DNA of 64,000 nucleotides, taken from the NCBI GenBank assembly GCA_026874595.1, contig CM049307.1, positions 75,182,643 through 75,246,642 of the forward strand. The letters run 5' to 3'. The stretch is from Sipunculus nudus (taxonomy: Eukaryota; Annelida; Sipuncula; Golfingiida; Sipunculidae). Of the stretch, positions 48,603-60,545 are shown piece after piece (position 1 is the stretch's first letter; every line of letters starts with the position of its first letter). The translations under genes and the position numbers were made by a program. The notes under the pieces were generated by a model, which worked only from the letters and a program-made list of their open reading frames with translations, was not told the DNA's origin and searched no databases.

Positions 48603-48755
48603 ATATCAAATACTTAAAGGAGTATTGTAAAACAGGAAATCTTCAAGAATATATTCTTTTTTTTCAAAATGCACAAAGATATCTGGATTCTCCCAAATTT
48701 AAGATGCACACATGTGAAAATGGTATATAAAATAAAATCATTACGCTACTCTTGC
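48603..48755 (+). terminator. FOXRED2: FOXRED2 3' UTR with candidate poly(A) signal
   Basis: An AATAAA hexamer at 48731-48736, about 130 bases after the stop, is the nearest polyadenylation signal. Another AATAAA occurs near 55607, just before the minisatellites, and could serve a much longer UTR. Confidence 0.5.
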
Positions 48756-49817
48756 ACAAATGCTTTACCACTAGAATTCAATTAAGTCACTTTGGTTAAA
48801 TCACTGCACAGGATGATGGTGATGTGTCATTGAATTTTAAATTTATACAGTATTCAAAATGCTCAAGCCAGTTGGGGAGTTCCTGTTTGCACGGGAATGT
48901 TTTCTTATGTGCCATGCAAAGGGCCAGACCTAAATAATTTGGAAAAATTACATTTGAAAATTTCCTGTTTTGTAGTAAAGTTATATTACTTTAAAAAAAA
49001 AATATAAAACATTTCTGTATGTTACTTAGTACCTCTGAAATATGAACAAATGAAACTTTTTCCTTTCAAAATATTGTAGACAAAATGTGTGCGTCGGTGA
49101 TATTCACTATGTAGGAGAACACACACATAAAACACACAACACTGTTGGGAGAGATTTTGTGTTTTCAAATCTATGTCACAATCCAGAGGGAAGAAATACT
49201 ATCACCAAAACTGCAAGAGCTACATACTTTATAATTTATTTACAGCAGAAAATTGTTCATCTGCACATGTACATCTGAAAATTAGTTAATTCCAAAATCT
49301 GATCAGACACCCAGTCATTCTCTCAAAAGGACCTGTACTTAAAACATATTTATCTGCTCTAAATTATACATGCATGAACACAGGATTAAGTAGTGGCCAA
49401 ATTTCTCTAATTAAAATCAGGAACAGTAACTTTTAAAGCAATGCTTCGAGCTTTTGCTGTTTATTTGTGTATCATGTTAGGTCTAATAGCGAATTAAAAG
49501 TAAGATCGTTCAGTTATTGCACACTTAAAGTGCTACATTAAATGTAACACATGGTCAAAGGGTTGTTTATCTGGTACTGCTTTATCTGAGAAGTTCAGAT
49601 TACTGAGGTTTTACTGTATATGGTCTCACCAATTGGCTCATCAGGGTTATTGTCATTGTCAAATAAATGTGAAAGATGTCTCACTGGGAATTCTTAGTCT
49701 GTGACAGGATTGGTCCAGTTTATCTTAGACTGCATATCTGCAAAACATATATATGTTACAGACAATCTGTGAAATCCTAAACATTTCAGTCATTTTGCAT
49801 AATGCCTGTGACCACCA
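48756..49817. other. Intergenic sequence downstream of FOXRED2
   Basis: AT-rich, no supported gene. GAGGTTTTACTGTATA near 49603 resembles the inverted end of a TACAGT-type element. Confidence 0.4.
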
Positions 49818-49895
49818 GTCATTTCATGAAATGACTAAAATGTTCCGTCATTTCATCAAATGACTGAAATCTGTCCTGTCATCACATGAAATGAC
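49818..49895. repeat. Three tandem palindromes GTCATTTCATGAAATGAC
   Basis: A perfect 18-bp palindrome at 49818-49835, then GTCATTTCATCAAATGAC at 49847-49864 and GTCATCACATGAAATGAC at 49878-49895. Spacing is 29 and 31 bp, about three helical turns. No ORF. Confidence 0.85.
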
Positions 49896-52093
49896 TGGAT
49901 TCAAAAGAATAAACACAGCATAAGCTAAAGCAATGGTATCATTGTCATTTAAGTTTCACCAGACATTTTTTGTTGATGTTAATACTGAGTGATTCTCTAT
50001 TTATTTGTTTTAACTGCAGAACTTTTTAACATTTCTGAAAAAAATCTATATAATTGGTGTTGTATTTGCACTTTATTGGACTACATGATTATATCAACAA
50101 CTTTCTTACAGAGTAAATTATGGCAAATTAAGCATACAGTTGAACCTCTGCAGTTGGACTTGGGAATTCCTGTTTTCACCCTTTACACATTGCTGCCTAA
50201 TTGGAGGGGGTTATTGACCACAAGTCTACTGTTCACAGGACCCCCACCAGTGTCTGTAATTAAGAGGGGCCCACAATAGACAGGTTTCCATAATGAATGT
50301 TTTTCCCTGTACTTTGTTACATGTATGCTGTAATTTGTTTTATCAATGATTTGTTTGCATTTTAAAGCTTTCTGTTAGTGTAGAGTGCTTGAAATGTCTT
50401 AAATAATGGAAATACCTGTAATTTTGTTCAGAATCCACTGACATCTTGGAGTTTTCCATTGACAGCTAGAGTTTTAAAAATATTGAAATATGACAATTTT
50501 AAGAGTTTATTAACATGTGAACACTGATGGAAGCAGAACCTCCATGATGGAGGAGTCCTTGATGTAAAACAAATTACGTTTGCTTCATGTTATGTGGGTG
50601 CTGAACTAATTTAATTTATCTTTAATTTCAGTTAAAGTTCTTTTACACATTCTATATGAAATGCTTAAGTTCCAATGAAAGCAGTCAGTATTAACATGCC
50701 TTTGGACCAAATGTTGTAATTCTGAACAGGCTTTTTTTCTTTTTAATATGTTGATTGCAATCTTCGCACATATTTTAATGATTAACTTTCATTATTTTTA
50801 TTTGGACAAGTTATTTTAGTGTGATTTTATTATTGATTAGTCTATTGAAGGTAAAGCATTCACAATTTTACCTGTAATATTCAGTTTAAAGTTTTTACGT
50901 CATATTTTCTGTGATTTACTGATTAGTCTAATACTAATGACCTATATATAGAGAAATCAAACACCTTCAAATTTTAAAATATTACAGAAGAGATCAAATT
51001 TTTTATTTAATTTCAAAACACTCAAATGTAAATATTTTTAAAATTACATACACTTTAAATTATTCATGAAGATCAAAATATCTAAGTGTCAGGGCAGGTT
51101 ATATATTTTTTTATTGTGAACATTTACCACATAACTTCATCTCACATATTCCCCAAGTGTGTCAGTGTGACAGAACATTCTCTCAAGAACAGATTTATTC
51201 TGCTGAAATTGTGCAGAAACAGGTCTATTTATTGTCTCCTGTAATGTCAGTGTGATGTATACTCTTTGTTTACAGAAAGTGACTGTTTTTGCAGATTTCA
51301 TTGGGGATTTCAATTAGCTTCAGACTTTATTCAGGGATTTTGCTCCTGTATCCCTCTATAGCTGAGTTGCGTTTGGATGTGAACTTCAAAAGTGATCAAT
51401 ATACACATAAATGTTAAATAATTACCTTGACTTTTAGAAGTAGACTTGCATGGAAAATGTGAAATTAAAAAATCTTAAAAGAATAAATGGGCAGCAGTGT
51501 GGCATGTGCAACTAAAAATATAAACAAACCAGCTTGTCACAGAGTGGTTGGGATTGACTGGTTTTTCATATATGCAGATAATTGTTCAGCAAACAAAATC
51601 TCCAGTTTCCCCCAACATATTTTGTATATCTAAGTTATTTAATGTTTAATAAGTCTCTTAGGACTAATTTTGTTGTTTGGGATCTTTACCTTAATCAGCT
51701 TTGTTACAGAGTGCTTGTTTTATATATATATATATATATATTTATATAAACACACACACACACATACATATAGTGGGTTGTCTGTTTATAATCTAATGAG
51801 TTACATGCAAACATACTGCACATTGGATTTTGAATGCTTCACTTATCAGTATAAGTAATGTTAAAACATAATTAAGTTTCACAATGTGGAAATAAAACCA
51901 ACCACAGTGGAAATTATTTAAAATCTCTGTCTTTCCCAGTTTATTAGACACTTAGTAAAATCATTTCCTATTACATCACAGTAGAAAAACCTTTTTATGT
52001 TTTCAGCTCTTAAGCAGAATCTCTTGCAAATTTCTGTCTCACCTTGAATTATATTTTGCTGTTATGTTTGTTTGTATAAAAACTAGATGCATA
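49896..52093. other. Intergenic sequence with a (TA)n(CA)n microsatellite and a TACAGT fragment
   Basis: No supported gene. ATACAGTTGAACCTCTGCAG near 50139 and GACCACAAGTCTACTG near 50216 look like part of a TACAGT-ended element. Confidence 0.4.
51719..51771. repeat. (TA)n/(CA)n compound microsatellite
   Basis: A run of TA dinucleotides followed by a run of CA dinucleotides. Confidence 0.9.
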
Positions 52094-54482
52094 TTTTTAG
52101 CTCAGCTGACTTTCAGTCATGCTGGGCTATAGCGATGGGTCTTTGTCCGTCGTCCTTCCGTCTGTCCGTCCGTCCGCGGACGGCCGGCCGTCCGTTAGCA
52201 GGGCACAAATCATAACCGTAGGGGCTAGGGCCATGAACCCTATGCAGTCTTAGAGGTTATAAAAAGATCTCCTTGCAAACCTGAAATTAGGTCACTGCGA
52301 CCTATATTCTCGAAGTTATGGGGTGTGTTTGCACCCCCCAGAAATAACTCTTTGAGACAAAATTTTAATCCCAAACCTTCCATCTTTCACATACAGCTCA
52401 CCTACCAACAGGGGAAGAACCATAATTTTTTTTAGGTCAAAAGGTCAAAGGTCAAGGTCACAGGAGCCTCTTCTTTGAAAAGCCTGTGGATGCATTTTAA
52501 GCCAACCCTTTCATCCCAAATCTTTGATTTTTCACATATAGCTCACCTACTAAGTTGGAGAAGAGTCCTATAGATTTTGAGGTCACAAGGTCAAAGGTCA
52601 GGGTCACAGGATCCACTTCTTTGAAAAGGTTGTGGACACATTTCAAGCTAGACTTTTCATTCCAAACCTTCCAGCACTGATATCGCTTCTCTGCCAACAG
52701 GGGAAAAGACCTGTTGATTTTGAGGTCAAAGGTCAAGTTCACAGCACAGGCAAACTTTTCAATCTGTACCTTCCATCTGTCATATATGGCTTACCTACCA
52801 ATAAGGGAAGAAGCCTATTGATGTTGAGGTCAAAAAGTCAAAGGTCAAGGTCACAATATTTAATTGTTCTAAATGCTTGTGAGCATATTTGAAGTGTAAC
52901 TGTTCAACCCAAACCTTCAGTCTTTTGACTGAGTATTCTTCATATTTATGGGTCTTTTTGCTTGAATAAATAACTTATTGATTTTGGGGTCCGCTGGTCA
53001 GCAGGTTGAAGGTTGCAGGTCAAAGTTATTCACCCATTGGTTGCCAAGTAATTACACCAGATTTAAGTGGTTAGTAGTTACCCATCATTTAGAAAGAATC
53101 CAGTTGATATATGGGCAAAAGGCCAAGGTCATAGGTCAGGGATGTTCACAATTACTTATTTTATAGACCATCTCTTTTTTTCTTGTATATATAACCATCC
53201 CACTCCAGCTGGTACATCTTCCTGTGTGGCTGTAATTGTGAGTGACACTGGTGACATATGACTCCCTTTTGTATCAGCCTATTAAGTGATAAGGCTCAGT
53301 GATAAGTACCTCGTTACTTCATAACAAAAACACTGTTGTCAGAATGCTTCAGCCAGGCATTAAGACTATGAGAGTATAGTATTAAGGTTTAGCTACTGAT
53401 TTATAAGATGATGGGAACATTTTGCAGTTTATTTTATGGAATCCTAGCAATAAACTTAGTTTCCTAGATATCTGAATATTTTAATATATATCACCACATA
53501 TAAAAGCAAGTGTTTGTTCTCATAATATGTGGATGTGTACCTTGATTTAGGATGGCTTTTTGTTTTATTTCAAGACTCTTAGTCATGCTTTCTGCATTTC
53601 TTTTCTTTCAGGTTTGGCAGTTTACCTACCCTGCTGACCCCATTGAAAAGCAGAGTGATAATAAAAAATATTGGACTTACACTTTTTACAATTGCATATC
53701 TATAAATCTGATATGAGGGCCTGGACATGCCTTTTGAATTATTTTGGGCATTCATTACTGGATAATTTGCCCAAGTTTGGTCTCTTATTGGAGAATGTGG
53801 GATATCAAATGTCATACTTGTCAGAAATCCATAATGTCTGCCAGTTAGCCACCTTAGAAATTCTTTCTTCAGTGCAGTTTCAGTAATTTTTCTTTAATGT
53901 TTGGTCCGATTTAGAGAATGTTTGTTGTCTGATTTCAGACTTGTCAGAAGTCCAATATGGCAACCAGGCAACCATCTTTTAATTCCTTTTGATCATATTA
54001 TCTCAAGAACAGTTAAAGTGAATGCAGTTGGATGTATATTTATGTAATCTTGTAAAGGATTGGGTCAAATATTTCTGAATAAATATTACCATCATTTATA
54101 AAAGTGCAGTACAGTTGGCTTGTATTGAATAAAAATTCATACAGAAGCACCTGTTTCTCAATAATTCTTGCATGTATTTCCTTGATTTTTGCTATATATT
54201 TTGAACTTATATTTTCCCTTTGTGGTGTTCCTTTGAGACTGACAGGTTTCAAGCAAGCTGTTGGAAAGTTCCTGATAGCTTAACAATCATGCATTTTCCT
54301 CAGACCATCAATTCACTGTGTTTTAACCAGACATAGTTGATATATATTTCTGTTGTCATAGAAAAATTTCAACAAATTGGCAAATTGGTTCTTCAAAATT
54401 TGACTGGAAGTTGTGAATCTCAGTCCATGATGTCACAGGTCATGCTTGGCAGCTGAGCGTCATGACCCATGGGTCACTTGTT
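52094..54482 (+). mobile_element. CCGT-type interspersed element, copy D (diverged subfamily)
   Basis: Opens TTTTTAGCTCAGCTGACTTT and a CCGTCCGTCCG tract, and closes CAGCTGAGCGTCATGACCCA + TGGGTCACTTGTT. The interior differs from copies A-C: repeated blocks of GGTCAAAGGTCAAGGTCACA and CCAAACCTTCCATCT at about 52370-52930, spaced about 100-150 bp. No transposase seen. Confidence 0.7.
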
Positions 54483-55749
54483 ATGTTTAAAGTTTGCTAT
54501 TTTGTTGTTTTATCATACATTGCACTGGGCTAGCTATTGCTGCAAGTTGTATTTCTATACTGTACATATTTGTTACACATATTGTCACACCATTCAAATT
54601 ATTTACATTTATCCATCAGAGCTTTTCTGTGTTCTGAAACCTAAGATAATACATATGAATAATACAAGATCAGGAATGACATCAGCACAGCTGAAAGAAC
54701 AAAATACAAGCATACAGTGTCACAAAATAAAGACTCTTTCTTGATAGAAACTGTTACATATATTTCATATAAAACTGGTACACATTTTAAAATTCTGTGT
54801 ATATTGATTCCTCAGCAAGGTTCTGAGCAAATTGGACACTGCTGTCTGAAAATAACTCTGTGTTTGAGAGAATTCAAGTAACATACAGAACTCAACTGCG
54901 TCATTTGCTTTAAAGTTTAATTTAACCATTTTCCACCAGTTGTCTCTGGCTACATCACAGAGCATAGCCAAGGCTTCCCTCTGGTGATGGATTTTAAAAC
55001 CTCCAGATTGAGAATTCAGTTGGACCAATGAACTTTGCTACACTGATCATTGAATGTGAAGTTGCAGACTTGAAGTATCCAGTTGGAGCCGCCCATATTT
55101 GACCAGTTCTGTCCAAGGGTCCTGTCAAAATGTAGTTATATTTAATGTGGCATAAACAGAGAGAGTGACCTGTACTGACTGCATGCATTACAAATATGTG
55201 TTGGACTATATTTATTGTACATGGCATGAATACAACTGTACTTGTTATAAATGTCACCTTGCAAGAATCCAAATGCATCTTGCAGCTGTGTTGACATTTA
55301 TAAATTATTTAGATATATTCATGATGCATGACTTTGTAAGTAGAAAAGTGTAATATATGTCCTGTTAAAAATGGTAAAATATTATACACATACAGGGTTA
55401 CCAGTAGTTATGTCCATTTGGTAACTATATATTATGCCAAACTTGCAACTCCCTGTTTGCCAATGTGTCTAACATGACCAACAGATTGACAACTGTGGCC
55501 TTATAAAGTCTGGTATTTGGGTTGAAGCTATGAATAGTGTTTGTATAAGGGGTACAGGTTATCATTAACCAGCCATCTATATGACTTCAATATTTTCATG
55601 TGTTAATAAAGCTATTTTTCTATGGAAATTGGTGTTTATTGTTGATGTGACAATGAATGCATGTTGTCACTTTAGAGTGTATGAAACAAAGTTTGACTAT
55701 GTTTTGTAGCAGAAGGACACAGTAATTGTGATTATAGTTTGAGGTATCC
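54483..55749. other. Intergenic sequence without a supported gene
   Basis: Overlapping ORFs under 95 codons on both strands; no domain. AATAAA near 55607. Confidence 0.4.
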
Positions 55750-58700
55750 TTATGATGAAAGGTGGAGGGGACATTCATTTTATGAAAGGTGGAGGGGCCA
55801 TTCTTGTGGTGAAAGGTGGAGGGGTCACTCGTGTTGAAAGGTGGAGGGAACATTCTTACGGTGAAAAGTGGAGGGATCACTCTTGTGGTGAAAGGTGAAG
55901 AGGACATACTTGTGGTGAAAAGTGGAGGGGACATTCTTGTGGTGAAAGGTGGAGGGGCCATTCTTAAGGTGAAAAGTGGAGGGGCCATTCTTGTGGTGAA
56001 AAGTGGAGGGATCACTCTTGTGGTGAAAGGTGGAGAGGACATTCTTGTGGTGAAAAGTGGAGGGGACATTCTTGTGGTGAAAGGTGGAAAGGACATTCTT
56101 GTGGTGAAAAGTGGAGGGGACATTCTTGTGGTGAAAGGTGGAGGGGCCATTCTTAAGGTGAAAAGTGGAGGGGACATTCTTGTGGTGAAAAGTGGAGGGG
56201 ACCATTCTTGTGGTAAAAGGTGGAGAGGACATTCTTGTGGTGACAAGTGGAGGGGACATTCTTGTGGTGAAAAGTGGAGGGGACATTCTTAAGGTGAAAA
56301 GTGGAGGGGCCATTCTTGTGGTGAAAAGTGGAGAGGACATTCTTGTGGTGAAAAGTGGTGGGGCCATTCTTGTGGTGAAGTGGAGGGGTCATTCTTGTGA
56401 TGAAAAGTGGAGGGGCCATTCTTGTGGTGAAAAGTGGAGGGGACATTCTTGTGGTGAAAAGTGGAGGGGACATTCTTGTGGTGAAAAGTGGAAGGGACAT
56501 TCTTGTGGTGAAAAGTGGAGGGGACATTCTTGTGGTGAAAAGTGGAGGGGCCATTCTTGTGGTGAAGTGGAGGGGTCATTCTTGTGATGAAAAGTGGAGG
56601 GGCCATTCTTGTGGTGAAGTGGAGGGGTCATTCTTGTGATGAAAAGTGGAGGGGACATTCTTGTGGTGAAGCGGAGGGGTCATTTTTGTGATGAAAAGTG
56701 GAGGGGACATTCTTGTGGTGAAAAGTGGAGGGGATATTCTTGTGGTGAAAGTGGAGGGGCCATTCTTGTGGTGAAGTGGAAGGGTCATTCTTGTGATGAA
56801 AAGTGGAGGGGACTTTCTTGTGGTGAAAAGTGGAGGGGACATTCTTGTGGTGAAAGGTGGAGGGGACATTCTTGTGGTGAAAAGTGGAGGGGCCATTCTT
56901 GTGGTGAAGTGGAGGGGCCATTCTTGTGATGAAAAGTGGAGGGGACATTCTTGTGGTGAAGTGGAGGGGTCATTCTTGTGATGAAAAGTGGAGGGGACAT
57001 TATTGTGGTGAAGTGGAGGGGACATTCTTGTGGTGAAAAGTGGAGGGGACATTCTTGTGGTGAAAAGTGGAGGGGCCATCCTTAAGGTGAAATGTGAAGG
57101 GGACATTCTTTTTGGTGAAAGGTGGAGGGGACATTCTTAAGGAGAAAAGTGGAGGGGACATTCTTAAGGAGAAAAGTGGAGGGGACATTCTTGTGGTGAA
57201 AAGTGGAGGGGACACTCTTGTGGTGAAAAGTGGAGGGGCCATTCTTGTGGTGAAAAGTGGAGGGGACATTCTTGTGGTGAAGTGGAGGGGTCATTCTTGT
57301 GATGAAAAGTGGAGGGGACATTCTTGTGGTGAAAAGTGGAGGGGACATTCTTGTGGTGAAAAGTGGAGGGGACATTCTTGTGGTGAAAAGTGGAGGGGCC
57401 ATTCTTGTGGTGAAGTGGAGGGGTCATTCTTGTGATGAAAAGTGGAGGGGCCATTCTTGAGGTGAAGTGGAGGGGTCATTCTTGTGATGAAAAGTGGAGG
57501 GGACATTCTTGTGGTGAAGTGGAGGGGTCATTCTTGTGATGAAAAGTGGAGGGGACATTCTTGTGGTGAAAAGTGGAGGGGATATTCTTGTGGTGAAAAG
57601 TGGAAGGGATATTCTTGTGGTGAAAGTGGAGGGGCCATTCTTGTGGTGAAGTGGAAGGGTCATTCTTGTGATGAAAAGTGGAGGGGACATTCTTGTGGTG
57701 AAAAGTGGAGAGGACATTCTTGTGGTGAAAAGTGGAGGGGACATTCTTGTGGTGAAAAGTGGAGGGGACATTCTTGTGGTGAAAAGTAGAGGGGCCATTC
57801 TTGTGGTGAAGTGGAAGGGTCATTCTTGTGATGAAAAGTGGAGGGGACATTCTTGTGGTGAAAAGTGGAGAGGACATACTTGTGGTGGAAAGTGGAGGGG
57901 ACATTCTTGTGGTGAAAAGTGGAGGGGACATTCTTGTGGTGAAAAGTGGAGGGGCCATTCTTGTGGTGAAGTGGAGGGGTCATTCTTGTGATGAAAATTG
58001 GGGGGACATTCTTGTGGTGAAAAGTGGCGGGGACATTCTTGTGGTGAAAGGTGGAGGGGACATTCTTGTGGTGAAAAGGGGAGGGGCCATTCTTAAGGTG
58101 AAAAGTGGAGGGGACATTCTTGTGATGAAAAGTGGAGGGGACATTCTTGTGATGAAAAGTGGAGGGGCCATTCTTGTGGTGAAAAGTGGAGGGGACATTC
58201 TTGTGGTGAAAGGTGGAGGGGCCATTCTTAAGGTGAAATGTGGAGGGGACATTCTTTTTGGTGAAAGGTGGAGGGGACATTCTTAAGGAGAAAAGTGGAG
58301 GGGACATTCTTAAGGTGAAAAGTGGAGGGGACATTCTTGTGGTGAAAAGTGGAGGGGCCATTCTTAAGGTGAAAATTGGAGGGGCCATTCTTGTGATGAA
58401 AAGTGGAGGGGCCATTCTTGTGGTGAAAAGTGGAGGGGACATTCTTGTGGTGAAAGGTGGAGGGGCCATTCTTAAGGTGAAATGTGGAGGGGACATTCTT
58501 GTGATGAAAAGTGGAGGGGCCATTCTTGTGGTGAAAAGTGGAGGGGACATTCTTGTGGTGAAAGGTGGAGGGGCCATTCTTAAGGTGAAATGTGGAGGGG
58601 ACATTCTTGTGATGAAAAGTGGAGGGGACATTCTTGTGGTGAAAAGTGGAGGGGCCATTCTTGTGGTGAAAAGTGGAGGGGTCACTCTTGTGGTGAAAAG

Positions 58701-59165
58701 TGGAGGGGACATTCTTGTGGTGAAAAGTGGAGAGGACATTCTTGTGGTGAAAAGTGGAGGGGACATTCTTGTGGTGAAAAGTGGGGGGGGGGGGGGACAT
58801 TCTTGTGGTGAAAAGTGGAGGGGCCATTCTTGTGGTGAAAAGTGGAGGGGACATTCTTGTGGTGAAAAGTGGAGAGGACATTCTTGTAATGAAAAGTGGA
58901 GGGGCCATTCTTGGGTGAAAAGTTTGAGAGGACATTCTTGTGGTGAAAAGGACATTCTTGTAGTGAAAGGTCGAGAGGTTATTCATGTTTTGAAGGTGGA
59001 GACATCTGGAGGGGACATCCACACTTTGAAAGGTGGTTGGGACATCCTGGTGGTGAAAGGTGAAAGGGACTTTAATGAGGTTGAACAGTGGAGAAGGAAA
59101 TCATTGTAATGAAAGGTAGAGAGGACATTTGAATGTCGAGAAGGAAATCATTGTAATGAAAGGTA
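55750..59165. repeat. Minisatellite 4, 27-bp unit, about 120 copies
   Basis: The unit is GTGGAGGGGACATTCTTGTG + GTGAAAA (27 bp) with variants GGCCATTC, AAGGTGAAA and shortened 25-26-bp units (GTGGTGAAGTGG). Since 27 is 9 codons, frames stay open for up to 431 codons on the - strand (9-mers such as TFHHKNVPS, FTTRMSPPL) and 289 on the + strand (GGDILVVKS, RGHSCGEKW). Several frames are open at once, so these ORFs are by-products of the period. Confidence 0.97.
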
Positions 59166-60545
59166 GAGAGGACATTCAAATGTAGAGAGGGACACAGGCA
59201 TGTAATCCAGGAGGGACACAGGCATGTTATAAAAGGAGGGACATAGACATGCTATCAAGGAATGACAGGCATGTAGTCAAGGAGGGACACAGGCATGTTA
59301 TATAGGAGAGACACAGGCATGTAATCAAGGGAGGGACATAGACCTGCTATCAAAGAGTGACACAGGCATGATATAAAGGGAGGAACATAGACATGGTATC
59401 AAGGAGGGACATAGACATGGTTTCTAGGTGGGATACAGGCATGTTATAGAGGGAGGGACATAGACATGCTGTCAAGGAAGGACACAGGCATGTTATATAG
59501 GAGAGACGTAGACATGTAATCAAGGAGGGACACAGGCATGTTATAATGGGAGGGACATAGTCATGCTATCAAGGAGGGACACAGGCATGCTATCAAGGAG
59601 GGACATGGGCATGTAATCAAGAAAGTACACAGGCATGTTATATAGGAGAGACACAGGCATGTAATCAAGGAGGGACACAGGCATGTTATAATGGGAGGGA
59701 CATAGTCATGCTATCAAGGAGGGACACAGGCATGCTATCAAGGAGGGACATGGGCATGTAATCAAGGATGGACTCAGGCATGTTATATAGGAGAGACACA
59801 GGCATGTAATCAAGGAGGGACACAGGAATGTTATATAGGAGAGACACAGGCATGTAATCAAGGAGAGACACAGGCATGTTATAATGGGAGGGACACAGGC
59901 ATGTAGTCAAGGAGGGACACAGGCATGTTATATAGGAGAGACACAGGCATGTAATCAAGGTGGGACACAGGCATGTTATAATGGGAGGGACATAGACATG
60001 CTATCAAGGAGGGACACAGGCATGCTATCAAGAAGGGACAGAGGCATGCTATCAAGGAAGGACACGGGCATGTTATATAGGAGAGACACAGGCATGTTAT
60101 AAAGGGAGGGACATAGACACGGTATCAAGGAGGGACACAGGCATGCTATCAAGGAGGGACATGGGCATGAAATCAAGAAAGGACTCAGGCATGTTATAAA
60201 GGTAGGGACATAGACAGGGTATCAAGAAGGGACACAGGCATGTAGTCAAGGAGGGACACAGGCATGTTATATAGGAGAGACACAGGCATGTTATAAAGGA
60301 AGGGACATAGACACGGTATCAAGGAGGGAAACACAGGCATGCTATCAAGGAAGGACACAGGCATGTAATCAAGAAAGGACTCAGGCATGTTATAAAGGGA
60401 GGGACATAGACACGGTATCAAGGAGGGACATAGACATGGTATCTAGGAGGGACACAGGCATGTTATCATCGAGGGACACAGGCATGTTATGAAGGAAAGA
60501 CAGAGGCATGTAGTCAAGGAGAGACACTGGATATAGTTAGGTGGA
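59165..60545. repeat. Minisatellite 5, 24-bp unit
   Basis: The unit is GAGGGACACAGGCATGCTAT + CAAG (24 bp) with TTATATAG and TTATAAAGG variants; about 55 copies. A longer block recurs at a spacing of 145 bp (TCATGCTATC at 59561 and 59706). It abuts minisatellite 4 through a short transition (59090-59165). 24 bp is 8 codons, which explains the - strand repeat ORFs (MPVSLLDY). Confidence 0.95.

Noticed and set aside
57660-58955. 431-codon - strand ORF and many overlapping ORFs at 55620-59109
   Set aside because: All are translations of the 27-bp minisatellite. Several frames on both strands are open together because the unit is nine codons long, and there is no start context, domain or non-repeat sequence.
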